Assembly: GCA_965524675.1 (NCBI GenBank) | Contig: CBERPN010000077.1 | Coordinates: 1 to 15,788 of the forward strand | From: CALLQB01 sp036479275 | GTDB taxonomy: Bacteria; Actinomycetota; Acidimicrobiia; Acidimicrobiales; SHLQ01 | DNA: 15,788 nt | Reading direction: 5' to 3' | Part shown: in pieces, positions 1-6,384 of the stretch | How positions within the stretch are numbered: position 1 is the stretch's first letter | How the letters are laid out: every line of letters starts with the position of its first letter | The notes under the pieces: generated by a model | What the model was told of the DNA's origin: nothing | Seen by the model: only the letters and a program-made list of their open reading frames with translations | Database searches by the model: none | Position numbers and translations under genes: made by a program

Positions 1-705
1 CCGTTGGCGCGTGAGTTGCTAAAAGACGGAATTCCAGGTGTCAGAGCCATCGTCGACAAACAGGTTGAGATAGCAACCGCTGCCAGTACGCCGCGGATCC
101 GCTCGGGTGCGCTTTTGGCGTTCGCCGAGAAGATCTTGCCACCGCTGCGGTCAGCCGAATGGTTCGACCGGGGCGAAGCTGCCCTGGCCGGGGTCGGCGA
201 GATCGATCTGCGCGACCTCCGTTCGGTGGTTGCTGCCAGCTCAAACGCCAAGGGAACCGAAGCTAAGGAACTTGCAGCCACTCTCAACGAGGCCGTGACA
301 GCTAGGGTCGATGCCGAACATCGGAAGTGGTTGGCAGAGCTTTCCGAGACCCTGAACGAAGGCCGAACGGTTCGCGCCCTGCGGCTCAGCTCTAGGCCCC
401 CAAAGGCGGGTGCCCCAATGCCAGCCGAGATCGCGGATCGGTTAGTCAACCAAGCCAATGAGTCGCTCACCTCCGAGACCGGGGCCGATCGTTTCGCAAC
501 CGTGCTCGATGCCATCGCCTTCTCGCCTGTGCATCTACAGGTACGGCCGGTCTCGATCCCCGAAAACGCCAACGACGAGCTCCTCACGGCGATTAGGCGG
601 CTATCGATGAGGGTTCCTGACATCGCCAAGCTGTTCGGCATCGACCCCACACCGCCACCTCGTGGAGGACGGGGCCGCGGTCGCGGTGGTTCCCGCAAGA
701 ACTGA
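1..705 (+). CDS. Unrecognised protein, C-terminal part, with Arg/Gly-rich tail
   Basis: The frame is open to the left edge. The first possible start is a TTG at base 4, one codon in, so the true start may lie outside the window; about 234 codons are visible. The protein is soluble and mostly helical-looking, with no signal peptide or membrane segment. Most of it is Ala/Glu/Leu-rich charged helix. A proline-containing stretch near residues 130-140 precedes a second helical part, and the end is a basic tail of GGRGRGRGG type after a PTPPP linker. Such RGG tails often bind RNA or DNA in known proteins; that role here is inference. It is the only firm + strand gene in the left half and converges on the Nudix gene with a 27-base gap. 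I do not recognise the family. Confidence 0.75.
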   Translation, partial: PLARELLKDGIPGVRAIVDKQVEIATAASTPRIRSGALLAFAEKILPPLRSAEWFDRGEAALAGVGEIDLRDLRSVVAASSNAKGTEAKELAATLNEAVTARVDAEHRKWLAELSETLNEGRTVRALRLSSRPPKAGAPMPAEIADRLVNQANESLTSETGADRFATVLDAIAFSPVHLQVRPVSIPENANDELLTAIRRLSMRVPDIAKLFGIDPTPPPRGGRGRGRGGSRKN

Positions 706-732
706 ACTACCCCCACCCATTTCGTGCAACCC

Positions 733-1137
733 TCAGGCGAGGGTGTCGACATAGCCGTGGTCAGCTAAGAAATCTACTAGGCCAGCGACCATATTGAGTT
801 CTGCGATCGAACCCAAAGACACCCATGCGGCCTCTGTGGCGTCGCTGCCTGCGGTCGGTTCATCGTCACTGGTCATGATTGTGACCTCAAAGTCTAGGAC
901 CACGAAGTGCTGGGGGTCGTCGAGTAGTTCGGCCCAGCCGACGAAGCGCCCACAGACCGCGTCGAGCCCGGTTTCTTCATGGAGTTCTCGAATTACCGCG
1001 CTAGCCATCAGCTCGCCAGCTTCGACGCGACCTCCAGGGATCGACCACTCCCCTGCCGCTGGGCCGTGGCCACGACGTATCAGCAAGATCTCGTCGCCAC
1101 GAACGGCGATCGCGCCTACAGCTACCACAGGGCTCAT
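733..1137 (-). CDS. Nudix hydrolase (small, MutT-like)
   Basis: This 134-residue protein is close to the size of a single Nudix domain. A complete Nudix box spans residues 36-58: Gly36, Glu42, then REL and HEETGL, fitting GX5EX7REUXEEXGU with the metal-binding glutamates in place. Just before it is the usual WSIPGG strand. Family members hydrolyse nucleoside diphosphates linked to another group (oxidised dNTPs, NDP-sugars, dinucleotides). Nothing here fixes the substrate. The ATG at 1137 starts directly with the first beta strand (SPVVAVGAI). No Shine-Dalgarno is visible, but a TANNNT hexamer lies 7 bases upstream, so leaderless translation is possible. It follows the GNAT gene by 37 bases and converges with the left-edge gene. 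Confidence 0.9.
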   Translation of the reverse strand: MSPVVAVGAIAVRGDEILLIRRGHGPAAGEWSIPGGRVEAGELMASAVIRELHEETGLDAVCGRFVGWAELLDDPQHFVVLDFEVTIMTSDDEPTAGSDATEAAWVSLGSIAELNMVAGLVDFLADHGYVDTLA

Positions 1138-1144
1138 CTGGCGA

Positions 1145-1150
1145 ATGGTA
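1145..1150 (-). promoter_or_regulatory. Candidate -10 hexamer, leaderless Nudix start
   Basis: On the minus strand TACCAT lies 7 bases before the ATG of the Nudix gene. It fits the actinobacterial TANNNT -10 pattern at the distance expected if transcription starts on the start codon. No convincing -35 is seen. The call rests on position and the absence of a Shine-Dalgarno. Confidence 0.3.
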
Positions 1151-1174
1151 CCCGACTGGATAGCCCAGGGGCGT

Positions 1175-1657
1175 TTAGAGACGTTTGTGCACGGTTATGG
1201 CTCGGGCGACAAGACCGTTTGACTCAAAGAAGTTCTTGGTGTGGCGGTCGCCGGGAAGAGCAGCCGAATCAATACCTCGGCAGGCGCGACCGGTCGCCCA
1301 GCGTAGAACTAAGTCGATAATTGCTTCACCGACACCTACCTGACGGGCCTCGGCTAGGACAAACAGGTCGCTGAGCACCGCTAGATCGGTTTCGTCGGGT
1401 AGTCGCGCTAGTTGCGCCATTGCGTATCCGACTATTGACCCGTCGAGAGTCCCGACAACAACCAGTTGCTGGTCATCGCCGACTGCGTCCGCCACCGAGT
1501 CCTCGGCGGGCACCGACCGGGCGTTATGAAGGGTCCATAGCTCGCCGCCGCGGCTATCGGTGATGCTGCCGAGTGCATCTTGGACGAGCAGCGAAATCGC
1601 TGCAACATCGTCTGGCGTTGCAAGCCTGGCCGATTCGTCGAGTTCGGGGCCGACCAT
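1175..1657 (-). CDS. GNAT-family N-acetyltransferase
   Basis: At 160 residues it has the length of a single GNAT domain. The acetyl-CoA pyrophosphate-binding motif A is seen as R105-Q-V-G108-V-G110 after the LSDLFV strand. The C-terminal KNFFESNGLVARAITVHKRL is the typical alpha4/beta6-beta7 end of the fold. The family transfers an acetyl group from acetyl-CoA to an amine; the acceptor (small molecule, peptide or protein N-terminus) cannot be read from the sequence. The ATG overlaps the TGA of the upstream gene by one base (TGATG), so the two are probably translationally coupled. No membrane segment or signal peptide is present. Confidence 0.88.
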   Translation of the reverse strand: MVGPELDESARLATPDDVAAISLLVQDALGSITDSRGGELWTLHNARSVPAEDSVADAVGDDQQLVVVGTLDGSIVGYAMAQLARLPDETDLAVLSDLFVLAEARQVGVGEAIIDLVLRWATGRACRGIDSAALPGDRHTKNFFESNGLVARAITVHKRL

Positions 1658-2271
1658 CAGCCAGTTTGGATCTGGCGAACCCGGTTCAAGATGGTCACCC
1701 GATGACGATTCTGGGCCTCATATGCAGCAATTGCCTCTAGTTGAGCCTTAGACAGCGCGTTGAGGCGTTTGACGATTTGCGAGGCGGTGAGGGTGTCGTA
1801 AGACTCGAGCGCTAAAGAGGCGCCCGCTACCGGCTTTGTTGCCGCCTTGGTCTTATTGGCCAGCCTGGCCTTCTTTGGTTTGGTGGTACTCTTGGCTGTG
1901 CTGGCTTTGGCTGTCGTCTTACCCTTAGCGTTGGAGCTCTTCTTTGGGCCGCCATTGGCCTTGGAGTCTCCGCTGGCTTTACCGCTGCCATTGCTGGCGG
2001 GTCCACTCGAATCGTCGGCAGATGCCTCTTCAGCGCCGTCTGTTGGGTGCTGACGATCGACACCAAATATGTCGCCCAACACGCTGTCGAGTTCGTGCTG
2101 GCCCTTCTGCGCGGCCATTTTGCCGACGAAGCGCCCGATAGTCACCTGGCTCTTGCCACGGGCAACCCAGGTTGGAAGATGGTCGAGCAGCTCGAGGGCG
2201 ATTCCGACGGGCGCGTAAAGCAACGCCTCGACGGCTTGTGTTTGGATTGATTTGTCCTCGTTGGATTCCAC
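1657..2271 (-). CDS. DUF8129-like C-terminal domain protein with Lys/Ala-rich linker
   Basis: The protein has three parts. A helical N-terminal block (ALLYAPVGIALELLDHLP, then WVARGKSQV) resembles phasin- or lipid-droplet-like actinobacterial proteins. The middle is a long Lys/Ala/Ser/Thr-rich segment similar in composition to histone H1 tails. The C-terminal ~45 residues (SYDTLTASQIVKRL, then LEAIAAYE and RVTILNRV) match from memory the short helical domain catalogued as DUF8129. The role is not established; lipid-body or nucleoid association are both guesses. I prefer the GTG at 2271 (204 codons) because GAGGA lies 7 bases upstream and the conserved part begins soon after. An ATG at 2364 without an evident Shine-Dalgarno would give 235 codons. 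Its stop overlaps the GNAT start. Confidence 0.72.
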   Translation of the reverse strand: MESNEDKSIQTQAVEALLYAPVGIALELLDHLPTWVARGKSQVTIGRFVGKMAAQKGQHELDSVLGDIFGVDRQHPTDGAEEASADDSSGPASNGSGKASGDSKANGGPKKSSNAKGKTTAKASTAKSTTKPKKARLANKTKAATKPVAGASLALESYDTLTASQIVKRLNALSKAQLEAIAAYEAQNRHRVTILNRVRQIQTG

Positions 2272-2385
2272 AGTCAAATCCTCGTCGACTTTGGCCTCTG
2301 GGGTCGCCCAGAACGCACTTAAGAGCCTATCGGTACAAGCCGTTCGCACCTGAGCGGAGGCCATCAACAGGCGTCATCTAGACAC

Positions 2386-2408
2386 ACCACTAGGAGTGGT
2401 CTCCTAGT
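2386..2408. other. Two overlapping, mutually exclusive hairpins at a stop codon
   Basis: ACCACT (2386-2391) can pair with AGTGGT (2395-2400). Alternatively ACTAGGAG (2389-2396) can pair perfectly with CTCCTAGT (2401-2408) around a TGGT loop. The second stem includes the TAG stop of the acidic zinc-protein gene (2404-2406). No T-tract follows on the minus strand, so a classical terminator is not supported. An end-of-gene mRNA structure or attenuator between the two genes is possible. Confidence 0.35.
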
Positions 2409-2871
2409 CGACGGGATAGTCGCAATGCGGGCAGGCGGGGTTTTCCGGGTCGTCTACCTGGTCGAGGCTAAATAGCAAGAAACAACCCAGACAGGTCAGC
2501 TCGTCTTCGCGTTTAGGCGCAACGTCGTCGGGCGCGGCTGCGGTCGACGTTGGCGGCGCCGGCGGGGCGTCGTCCTCGTCCTCGTCGTCTTCGTCGTCGT
2601 TTGCAGCGATACGGTCCTTGAGAATCGTGTCGAGGTCTTCCTCGACATCGTCGGGGTCGAGTTCGTCGTCGTCGTCGTCGCCTCCCGCCTTTGCCTTGGC
2701 AGTCCATTTCTTGTCGTCCTCGTCGTCCTCGTCGTCCTCGTCGCTGGCGTCGTCGTCAGAGTGCTCGCCGTCGTCCTCAAGGTCCTCGACATCGAGGTCG
2801 ACGTCGTCGTCGATTCCGGCCTCGGCCTCGGCGCTAGCGTCGTCGTCTTTGGGGTCTTCGTTCTTTGCCAT
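2404..2871 (-). CDS. Highly acidic C4 zinc-finger protein, DUF4193-like
   Basis: The 155-residue protein is dominated by Asp/Glu runs over residues 8-105, broken by a short basic patch (KKWTAKAKAGG) and by DLDTILKDRIAA. It ends in a compact C4 motif, Cys127-x2-Cys130 and Cys147-x2-Cys150, with the context ELTCLGCFLLF. Small actinobacterial DUF4193 proteins have the same plan: an acidic body and a terminal TCxxCFL zinc motif. Their function is unknown to me; sigma- or RNA-polymerase-type binding is only a guess. The ATG at 2871 is preceded by GAGGAG at a short 3-base spacing. The protein is likely cytosolic. The Asp runs are encoded by long GAC/GAT tracts, which read as GTC repeats on the + strand. 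Confidence 0.8.
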   Translation of the reverse strand: MAKNEDPKDDDASAEAEAGIDDDVDLDVEDLEDDGEHSDDDASDEDDEDDEDDKKWTAKAKAGGDDDDDELDPDDVEEDLDTILKDRIAANDDEDDEDEDDAPPAPPTSTAAAPDDVAPKREDELTCLGCFLLFSLDQVDDPENPACPHCDYPVD

Positions 2872-2946
2872 GATCTCCTCGTCTCGAACCGCTCATCGGT
2901 AGAGACGTTTCGGGAGCATAGACACATCCGCGGCCGCTCGTGCACC

Positions 2947-2967
2947 ATCGCGAAGGATTCTCGCGAT
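2947..2967. repeat. Inverted repeat upstream of the acidic zinc-protein gene
   Basis: ATCGCGA (2947-2953) and TCGCGAT (2961-2967) form perfect 7-base arms around a 7-base loop. T-runs follow on the + strand only (2967-2970 and 2979-2983), opposite to both flanking genes. The site lies about 75-95 bases before the zinc-protein start, so an operator is as likely as a terminator. Confidence 0.35.
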
Positions 2968-3000
2968 TTTGTCGGGGGTTTTTGAAGTGTCCTGGGGTTT

Positions 3001-3888
3001 TCAGCCGTTTCCGCTATTCGGAATCAGCAGTCGTGCGCCGGTTTCGAGCGGGCTATCAACTGCCATTCCATTGGAATTTGCTAGAAGTTGTGCATCGATA
3101 TTGAACAAGCTGGCGATCGAGGCGATCGAGTCGCCGCCCTGCACTACGTAGATCGTTGTGACCGAAGGTGAGGCGGGAACTATCACCGCAGGTTCGGCTG
3201 GAGCAGTTGCCGGGGGTTCATCACTAGGTACAAGCTCATCGGAGGTATCCGACGACTCGCCAGTATCTGGCTCGATCTCACCATTGTCGGAATCGTCGGG
3301 AATAGGTTCAACAGCAATTGCGGCTTCACGCTCGGCCTGCTTCGCAGCCTTGCGTTTCGCCTTCTTCTTTGCTGCCTTCTTTTTCTTGTTCTTCTTCTCG
3401 GTTGCCTTGTTGTTGGAATCGCTCTTGTTGGAATCATCGTCAGCGTCGTCGGCTGAGAGATCGGCAGAGCCAGAACCAGGAATACGAAGATGCTCGCCTT
3501 CGCGAATCAGCGCCGACCGTGAGAGGCCGTTTCGGTTGATGACGGCTTGAACGGTAAGCCCTTGCGATTTTGCAATCGAGTAGACGGTGTCGCCTTTTTG
3601 AACCACCCAGACGATGTCGGTGGACTCAGGCACAGTGAGCTTTTGCCCGACAACGATCAAGTTCGGATTGCTGATTCCGTTGCTAGTGGCGATCTCTTCG
3701 ACCGTCGCACCGCTTTGTCTAGCGATTTCGGTGAGGGTATCGCCCTTGGCCACAACGTGAGTCGCGGCGAGTTGGCCGCCAAGGCCCAAAAGTACAAGGG
3801 CGGCTGGCCCGAGGATACGGCTTCGGTTTCTTTGCACCGCGCGTAGCAGTGCCTGGAGCTGGTCGGTGGATGTATTGGTGTTGGACAC
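3001..3888 (-). CDS. Membrane-anchored protein with three LysM domains
   Basis: With the GTG at 3888 (295 codons) the protein has a short cytoplasmic N-terminus, one hydrophobic segment at about residues 25-42 (ILGPAALVLLGLGG) and three LysM domains at about 44-87, 94-137 and 247-290. Each has the usual (V)xKGDTL/GDS opening and ends in L-x-IP or LTVP. A ~110-residue linker separates the second and third; it has a very Lys/Ala-rich run followed by an acidic Ser/Asp/Pro-rich part. LysM domains bind N-acetylglucosamine in peptidoglycan, so this is probably a wall-binding envelope protein. No catalytic domain is present. AGGGA 9 bases before 3888 supports that start; a GTG at 3921 would add 11 residues. 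The gene seems monocistronic, with gaps of 129 and 167 bases. Confidence 0.85.
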   Translation of the reverse strand: MSNTNTSTDQLQALLRAVQRNRSRILGPAALVLLGLGGQLAATHVVAKGDTLTEIARQSGATVEEIATSNGISNPNLIVVGQKLTVPESTDIVWVVQKGDTVYSIAKSQGLTVQAVINRNGLSRSALIREGEHLRIPGSGSADLSADDADDDSNKSDSNNKATEKKNKKKKAAKKKAKRKAAKQAEREAAIAVEPIPDDSDNGEIEPDTGESSDTSDELVPSDEPPATAPAEPAVIVPASPSVTTIYVVQGGDSIASIASLFNIDAQLLANSNGMAVDSPLETGARLLIPNSGNG

Positions 3889-3984
3889 GTTGGATCTTCC
3901 CTGTAAGTGGAATCCGCCCACTCAGCAGGTCACCATATGCAACACCAGCCCCACTTCCAACATCTATTAACACAAACAACACGA

Positions 3985-4005
3985 TTTCGCGCGGATAGTG
4001 CGAAA
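3985..4005. repeat. Inverted repeat in the LysM-gene upstream region
   Basis: TTTCGC (3985-3990) and GCGAAA (4000-4005) are perfect 6-base arms separated by 9 bases, about 100 bases upstream of the LysM start. The region is more A/T-rich than its surroundings, as expected of a promoter. It could be a regulator-binding site; this is a sequence observation only. Confidence 0.3.
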
Positions 4006-4019
4006 CGATGATCCAGAAA

Positions 4020-4046
4020 AGCTACTGAGTTGGTACTTGGATAGCT
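4020..4046 (-). terminator. Weak candidate terminator after the ThyX-like gene
   Basis: Reading the minus strand, AGCTA and TAGCT form the outer stem and AGT/ACT an inner stem with an ACCA loop, followed immediately by TTTT (4017-4020 on the + strand are A). It sits 10-36 bases after the TAG of the ThyX-like gene. The short, interrupted stem makes it weak. Confidence 0.35.
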
Positions 4047-4055
4047 AACGAGTCT

Positions 4056-5687
4056 CTAGTCGAGACCTTGTGCTGGAAGGTCCTCAGCGCTGCGACGATC
4101 GGCCTGTTTGCGTTCGGCATCGAGTCGACCAAGCTCTGGCTCTGGATCGTGGTTTACGAACGTCATCATTGCGGCAATCGTCTTATGGCCTGCCCGGTCG
4201 GCGATGAGATTGTGCATCTCTTGGGCCACAAGACGGTAAGCGGGGTGGCCTTGAAGAGTGGTCCTTAGCTCGAGCATGTGCATTGCTTCGCGTGCGTTCA
4301 TGTGCATCATGAAACGCAACTTGTATGCGAACGAAACCGCATACGAGGCCTGCTCGGGATATGGCCCCGCGAGCAGATCATGCAGATCTGCGGAACGCTC
4401 CATCTGGTCTTCGAAACGTTCGGCCAACCCTGCGCTGGTAACTGCCTCGGGCATCGTGTAGCCGTTGTATGGCGTGAGCCTCTGCCACTCGATGGTGAGC
4501 AACCTATGGCGTTGCAGATCTCGAAATGCACCGTAGTCGGCCAGAACGTCGAAACGGTAGGAAGGACGTTCGAGCGCTCTACCGGGGCGATGGCGCCGAT
4601 TGCGACGCTCGCCAACATACGCACGAGCAACCGAGAGGCGATCGTCCACCGACATTGCCCTTACCCGCTGCTCTATCTGAGTCTCGGGAAGTCGTAGGTA
4701 GGGATAGAGCATGCTGGCAATCAGTTTGACCTCGGCGTCGGGGTCGAAGTCGACAAGCTCAACCATGGGAGCTGGTGAGGGGTCGATCTCGGTCGGGAAG
4801 AGGTGTTCGGCCAAATCCTCCATCGACTCGCGGTTGTCGGCCATGTACCGACTGGTGATTACACCGCGGTCATCGAGATCGACCCGTTTGAGAAAGGAGG
4901 GAATCACCTTTCGTAGCTCGGTAAGGATCATGTCGGCATATGCCTGGGCTTCAGGCAATGGATGCGACCTCATCCTCAACAGGAGTGCTTCATAACCCTG
5001 CCCGGCTCCGTATATGCCAACGTTCGAAAGCGATGATGCTGGGAGAATCCCGCGTACAGCGTCCAATGCCTTCGCCTGGATTGCGGTGCGGTATACGAAG
5101 TCGGGATCGCCTGAAGCCTGAGGGATCAAATTCTTGTAGAAGTCGATCATCGTAGGAATCATCGAGGAGTATGCGTCGAACAGTCGGTCCATATCGCCGA
5201 CGTAGCGAGCGCCCAATGGTGATGCCAAGATTTCAGGATCTCGGAAGTACCGAAAGCGGCCGCCGAGGCGCTCGTCGTAGTTGATATAGCGGGTCGACTG
5301 CTCGAGGTAGGACATCATGCGTCCCCACTCAAGAATCTTCGTCAAGAGATTCGAGGCCTGCTCGCAGGCGAGGTGGACGCCACCAAGTTGAGCGACGCTG
5401 TCGTCGCCGTACTGGAAGAAAACCCTGTCGTAGAGTTCTTCGGCGCGCCTTAGACCCACGGTTGCGTCGATGGTTTCATCGCCGCTGACGTCGAGGTCGC
5501 CGACGAATTCTTGAAGAAAAAGACGGCGCAGGCTCAACGGCGACCGAGAGTAGCGAGCAAACAGTGCTCCCTTAACCACCTCGGGTAGGTTTACGAGTGC
5601 AAAGACTGGCTTATCGAGGTTGGTGAAGTAGCGACGTAATATATCGGTCTCTTCGGCATCAAACTCCTCGGCGACGTAGGTGTTCAC
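4056..5687 (-). CDS. Duplicated ThyX-like protein (FAD-dependent thymidylate synthase family)
   Basis: At 543 residues this is about twice a normal ThyX (~220-250), and both halves look ThyX-derived. In the N-terminal half the signature appears as WGR-MM-S126-YLEQ-S131-T-R133-Y, keeping the second part of RHRxxSxNxxSxR but losing the first Arg-His. This is followed by VRGILPAS and the expected C-terminal helix. In the C-terminal half RHR is intact (393-395) but the rest is degenerate (LLTIEWQRLT); LELRTT then QGHPAYRLVAQE resembles the nucleotide-binding end. Classical ThyX makes dTMP from dUMP with FAD, NADPH and methylene-THF as a homotetramer with active sites at subunit interfaces. Whether this long form is catalytic is unknown. 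The GTG start lacks a Shine-Dalgarno, but TAGCCT lies 8 bases upstream. Confidence 0.8.
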   Translation of the reverse strand: MNTYVAEEFDAEETDILRRYFTNLDKPVFALVNLPEVVKGALFARYSRSPLSLRRLFLQEFVGDLDVSGDETIDATVGLRRAEELYDRVFFQYGDDSVAQLGGVHLACEQASNLLTKILEWGRMMSYLEQSTRYINYDERLGGRFRYFRDPEILASPLGARYVGDMDRLFDAYSSMIPTMIDFYKNLIPQASGDPDFVYRTAIQAKALDAVRGILPASSLSNVGIYGAGQGYEALLLRMRSHPLPEAQAYADMILTELRKVIPSFLKRVDLDDRGVITSRYMADNRESMEDLAEHLFPTEIDPSPAPMVELVDFDPDAEVKLIASMLYPYLRLPETQIEQRVRAMSVDDRLSVARAYVGERRNRRHRPGRALERPSYRFDVLADYGAFRDLQRHRLLTIEWQRLTPYNGYTMPEAVTSAGLAERFEDQMERSADLHDLLAGPYPEQASYAVSFAYKLRFMMHMNAREAMHMLELRTTLQGHPAYRLVAQEMHNLIADRAGHKTIAAMMTFVNHDPEPELGRLDAERKQADRRSAEDLPAQGLD

Positions 5688-5695
5688 GAGGCGTG

Positions 5696-5701
5696 AGGCT
5701 A
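5696..5701 (-). promoter_or_regulatory. Candidate -10 hexamer, leaderless start of the ThyX-like gene
   Basis: TAGCCT on the minus strand fits TANNNT and lies 8 bases before the GTG at 5687. The bases between contain no Shine-Dalgarno. No good -35 is visible. The 94-base gap after the preceding gene leaves room for an own promoter. Confidence 0.3.
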
Positions 5702-5781
5702 GGCGCGTTTGGCCCGCATTTCGTGGACCAACACAGATCGATGCAGTGACCGCGCCAGTCCTGCTCCCGCCTCGCCGGGCC

Positions 5782-6384
5782 TCAGACGACGACGTGGAGG
5801 GCGTCAGCGACTACCCAGACCCCGATCTGGGTTGCGCGACCGCGTTTTCGACCGTCGACCCAGATGTCTAAGTCCATGTCGAAGTTAAGGACAGATTCTC
5901 GAACGCTGCGCGTGCTGATGTCGGGATGAGGCACATGGGTTCCCGAGGGCAAACGGCGGCGGGCCTTTAGTTTGTCCCCGAAGCTCAGCGAGGCTTCAAC
6001 AATGTCCAGCTTTCCGTCACCGGGATGTGCCCGAGGCGCGACGTTGAAGCTACCGACAAACGCCGCGTTCATGACCGCTACCAAAGGACCACGAAACAGG
6101 CCCCGTCGGGCTAGTACGTGAGCTACAAATGGTTCCTCATCGTCGCCGAAACGAACTACCCCGTAGTCGACGGTTACTCTGGCCGCTTCAGGGGAACGCA
6201 ACTGCCCACGGGTTCGCCGGCCGCCCAGGGTGCGGCGGAGGTCGCCGCCGATTAGGCCAACCGGGGGCATCCCCTCGCCCGATTTGGCGATCAGTTTCGA
6301 GACTGCAGCATCGCTGTTCGCGACCACGCCGTCGTCGGGCAACGGGCCGATCTCTCCCCAGTCCTTGCCCCGTTCCACGGTCAC
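5782..6384 (-). CDS. Stand-alone diacylglycerol-kinase-like C-terminal domain protein
   Basis: Residues 106-131 (NAAFVGSFNVAPRA, then DGKLDIVEA) match the C-terminal domain of YegS/DgkB-type lipid kinases, where the substrate-side beta-sandwich carries the VAP...DGxLD signature. The conserved RLPSGTHVPHPDI follows. The protein is only 200 residues, against ~300 for the family. The N-terminal nucleotide-binding domain with GGDGT is absent; the nearest string is GLIGGDLRRTLGG (43-55), which is not that motif. It may therefore not be a kinase alone. The GTG start overlaps the helY TGA by four bases (GTGA) with no evident Shine-Dalgarno, indicating coupled translation. It is cytosolic by sequence. 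No gene remnant with the missing domain was seen; the upstream gene is helY. Confidence 0.75.
   Translation of the reverse strand: MTVERGKDWGEIGPLPDDGVVANSDAAVSKLIAKSGEGMPPVGLIGGDLRRTLGGRRTRGQLRSPEAARVTVDYGVVRFGDDEEPFVAHVLARRGLFRGPLVAVMNAAFVGSFNVAPRAHPGDGKLDIVEASLSFGDKLKARRRLPSGTHVPHPDISTRSVRESVLNFDMDLDIWVDGRKRGRATQIGVWVVADALHVVV

Noticed and set aside
794..1222. 142-codon + strand open frame opposite the Nudix gene
   Set aside because: It is the antisense shadow of a gene with a full Nudix box; Ser-rich translation, no motif.
1847..2053. Leu/Val-rich + strand frame that looks like a small membrane protein
   Set aside because: It is the antisense of the Lys/Ala/Ser-rich linker of the DUF8129-like protein; no start signal or family match.
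2560..2870. Tandem GTC/CGTC repeats resembling a microsatellite or CRISPR-like array
   Set aside because: They are the reverse strand of Asp/Glu codon runs in the acidic zinc protein; there are no regular spacers or constant repeat unit.
3158..3550. 130-codon + strand frame with a Phe-rich hydrophobic stretch
   Set aside because: The poly-Phe run is the complement of Lys-rich codons in the LysM protein linker, so it is not a membrane protein.
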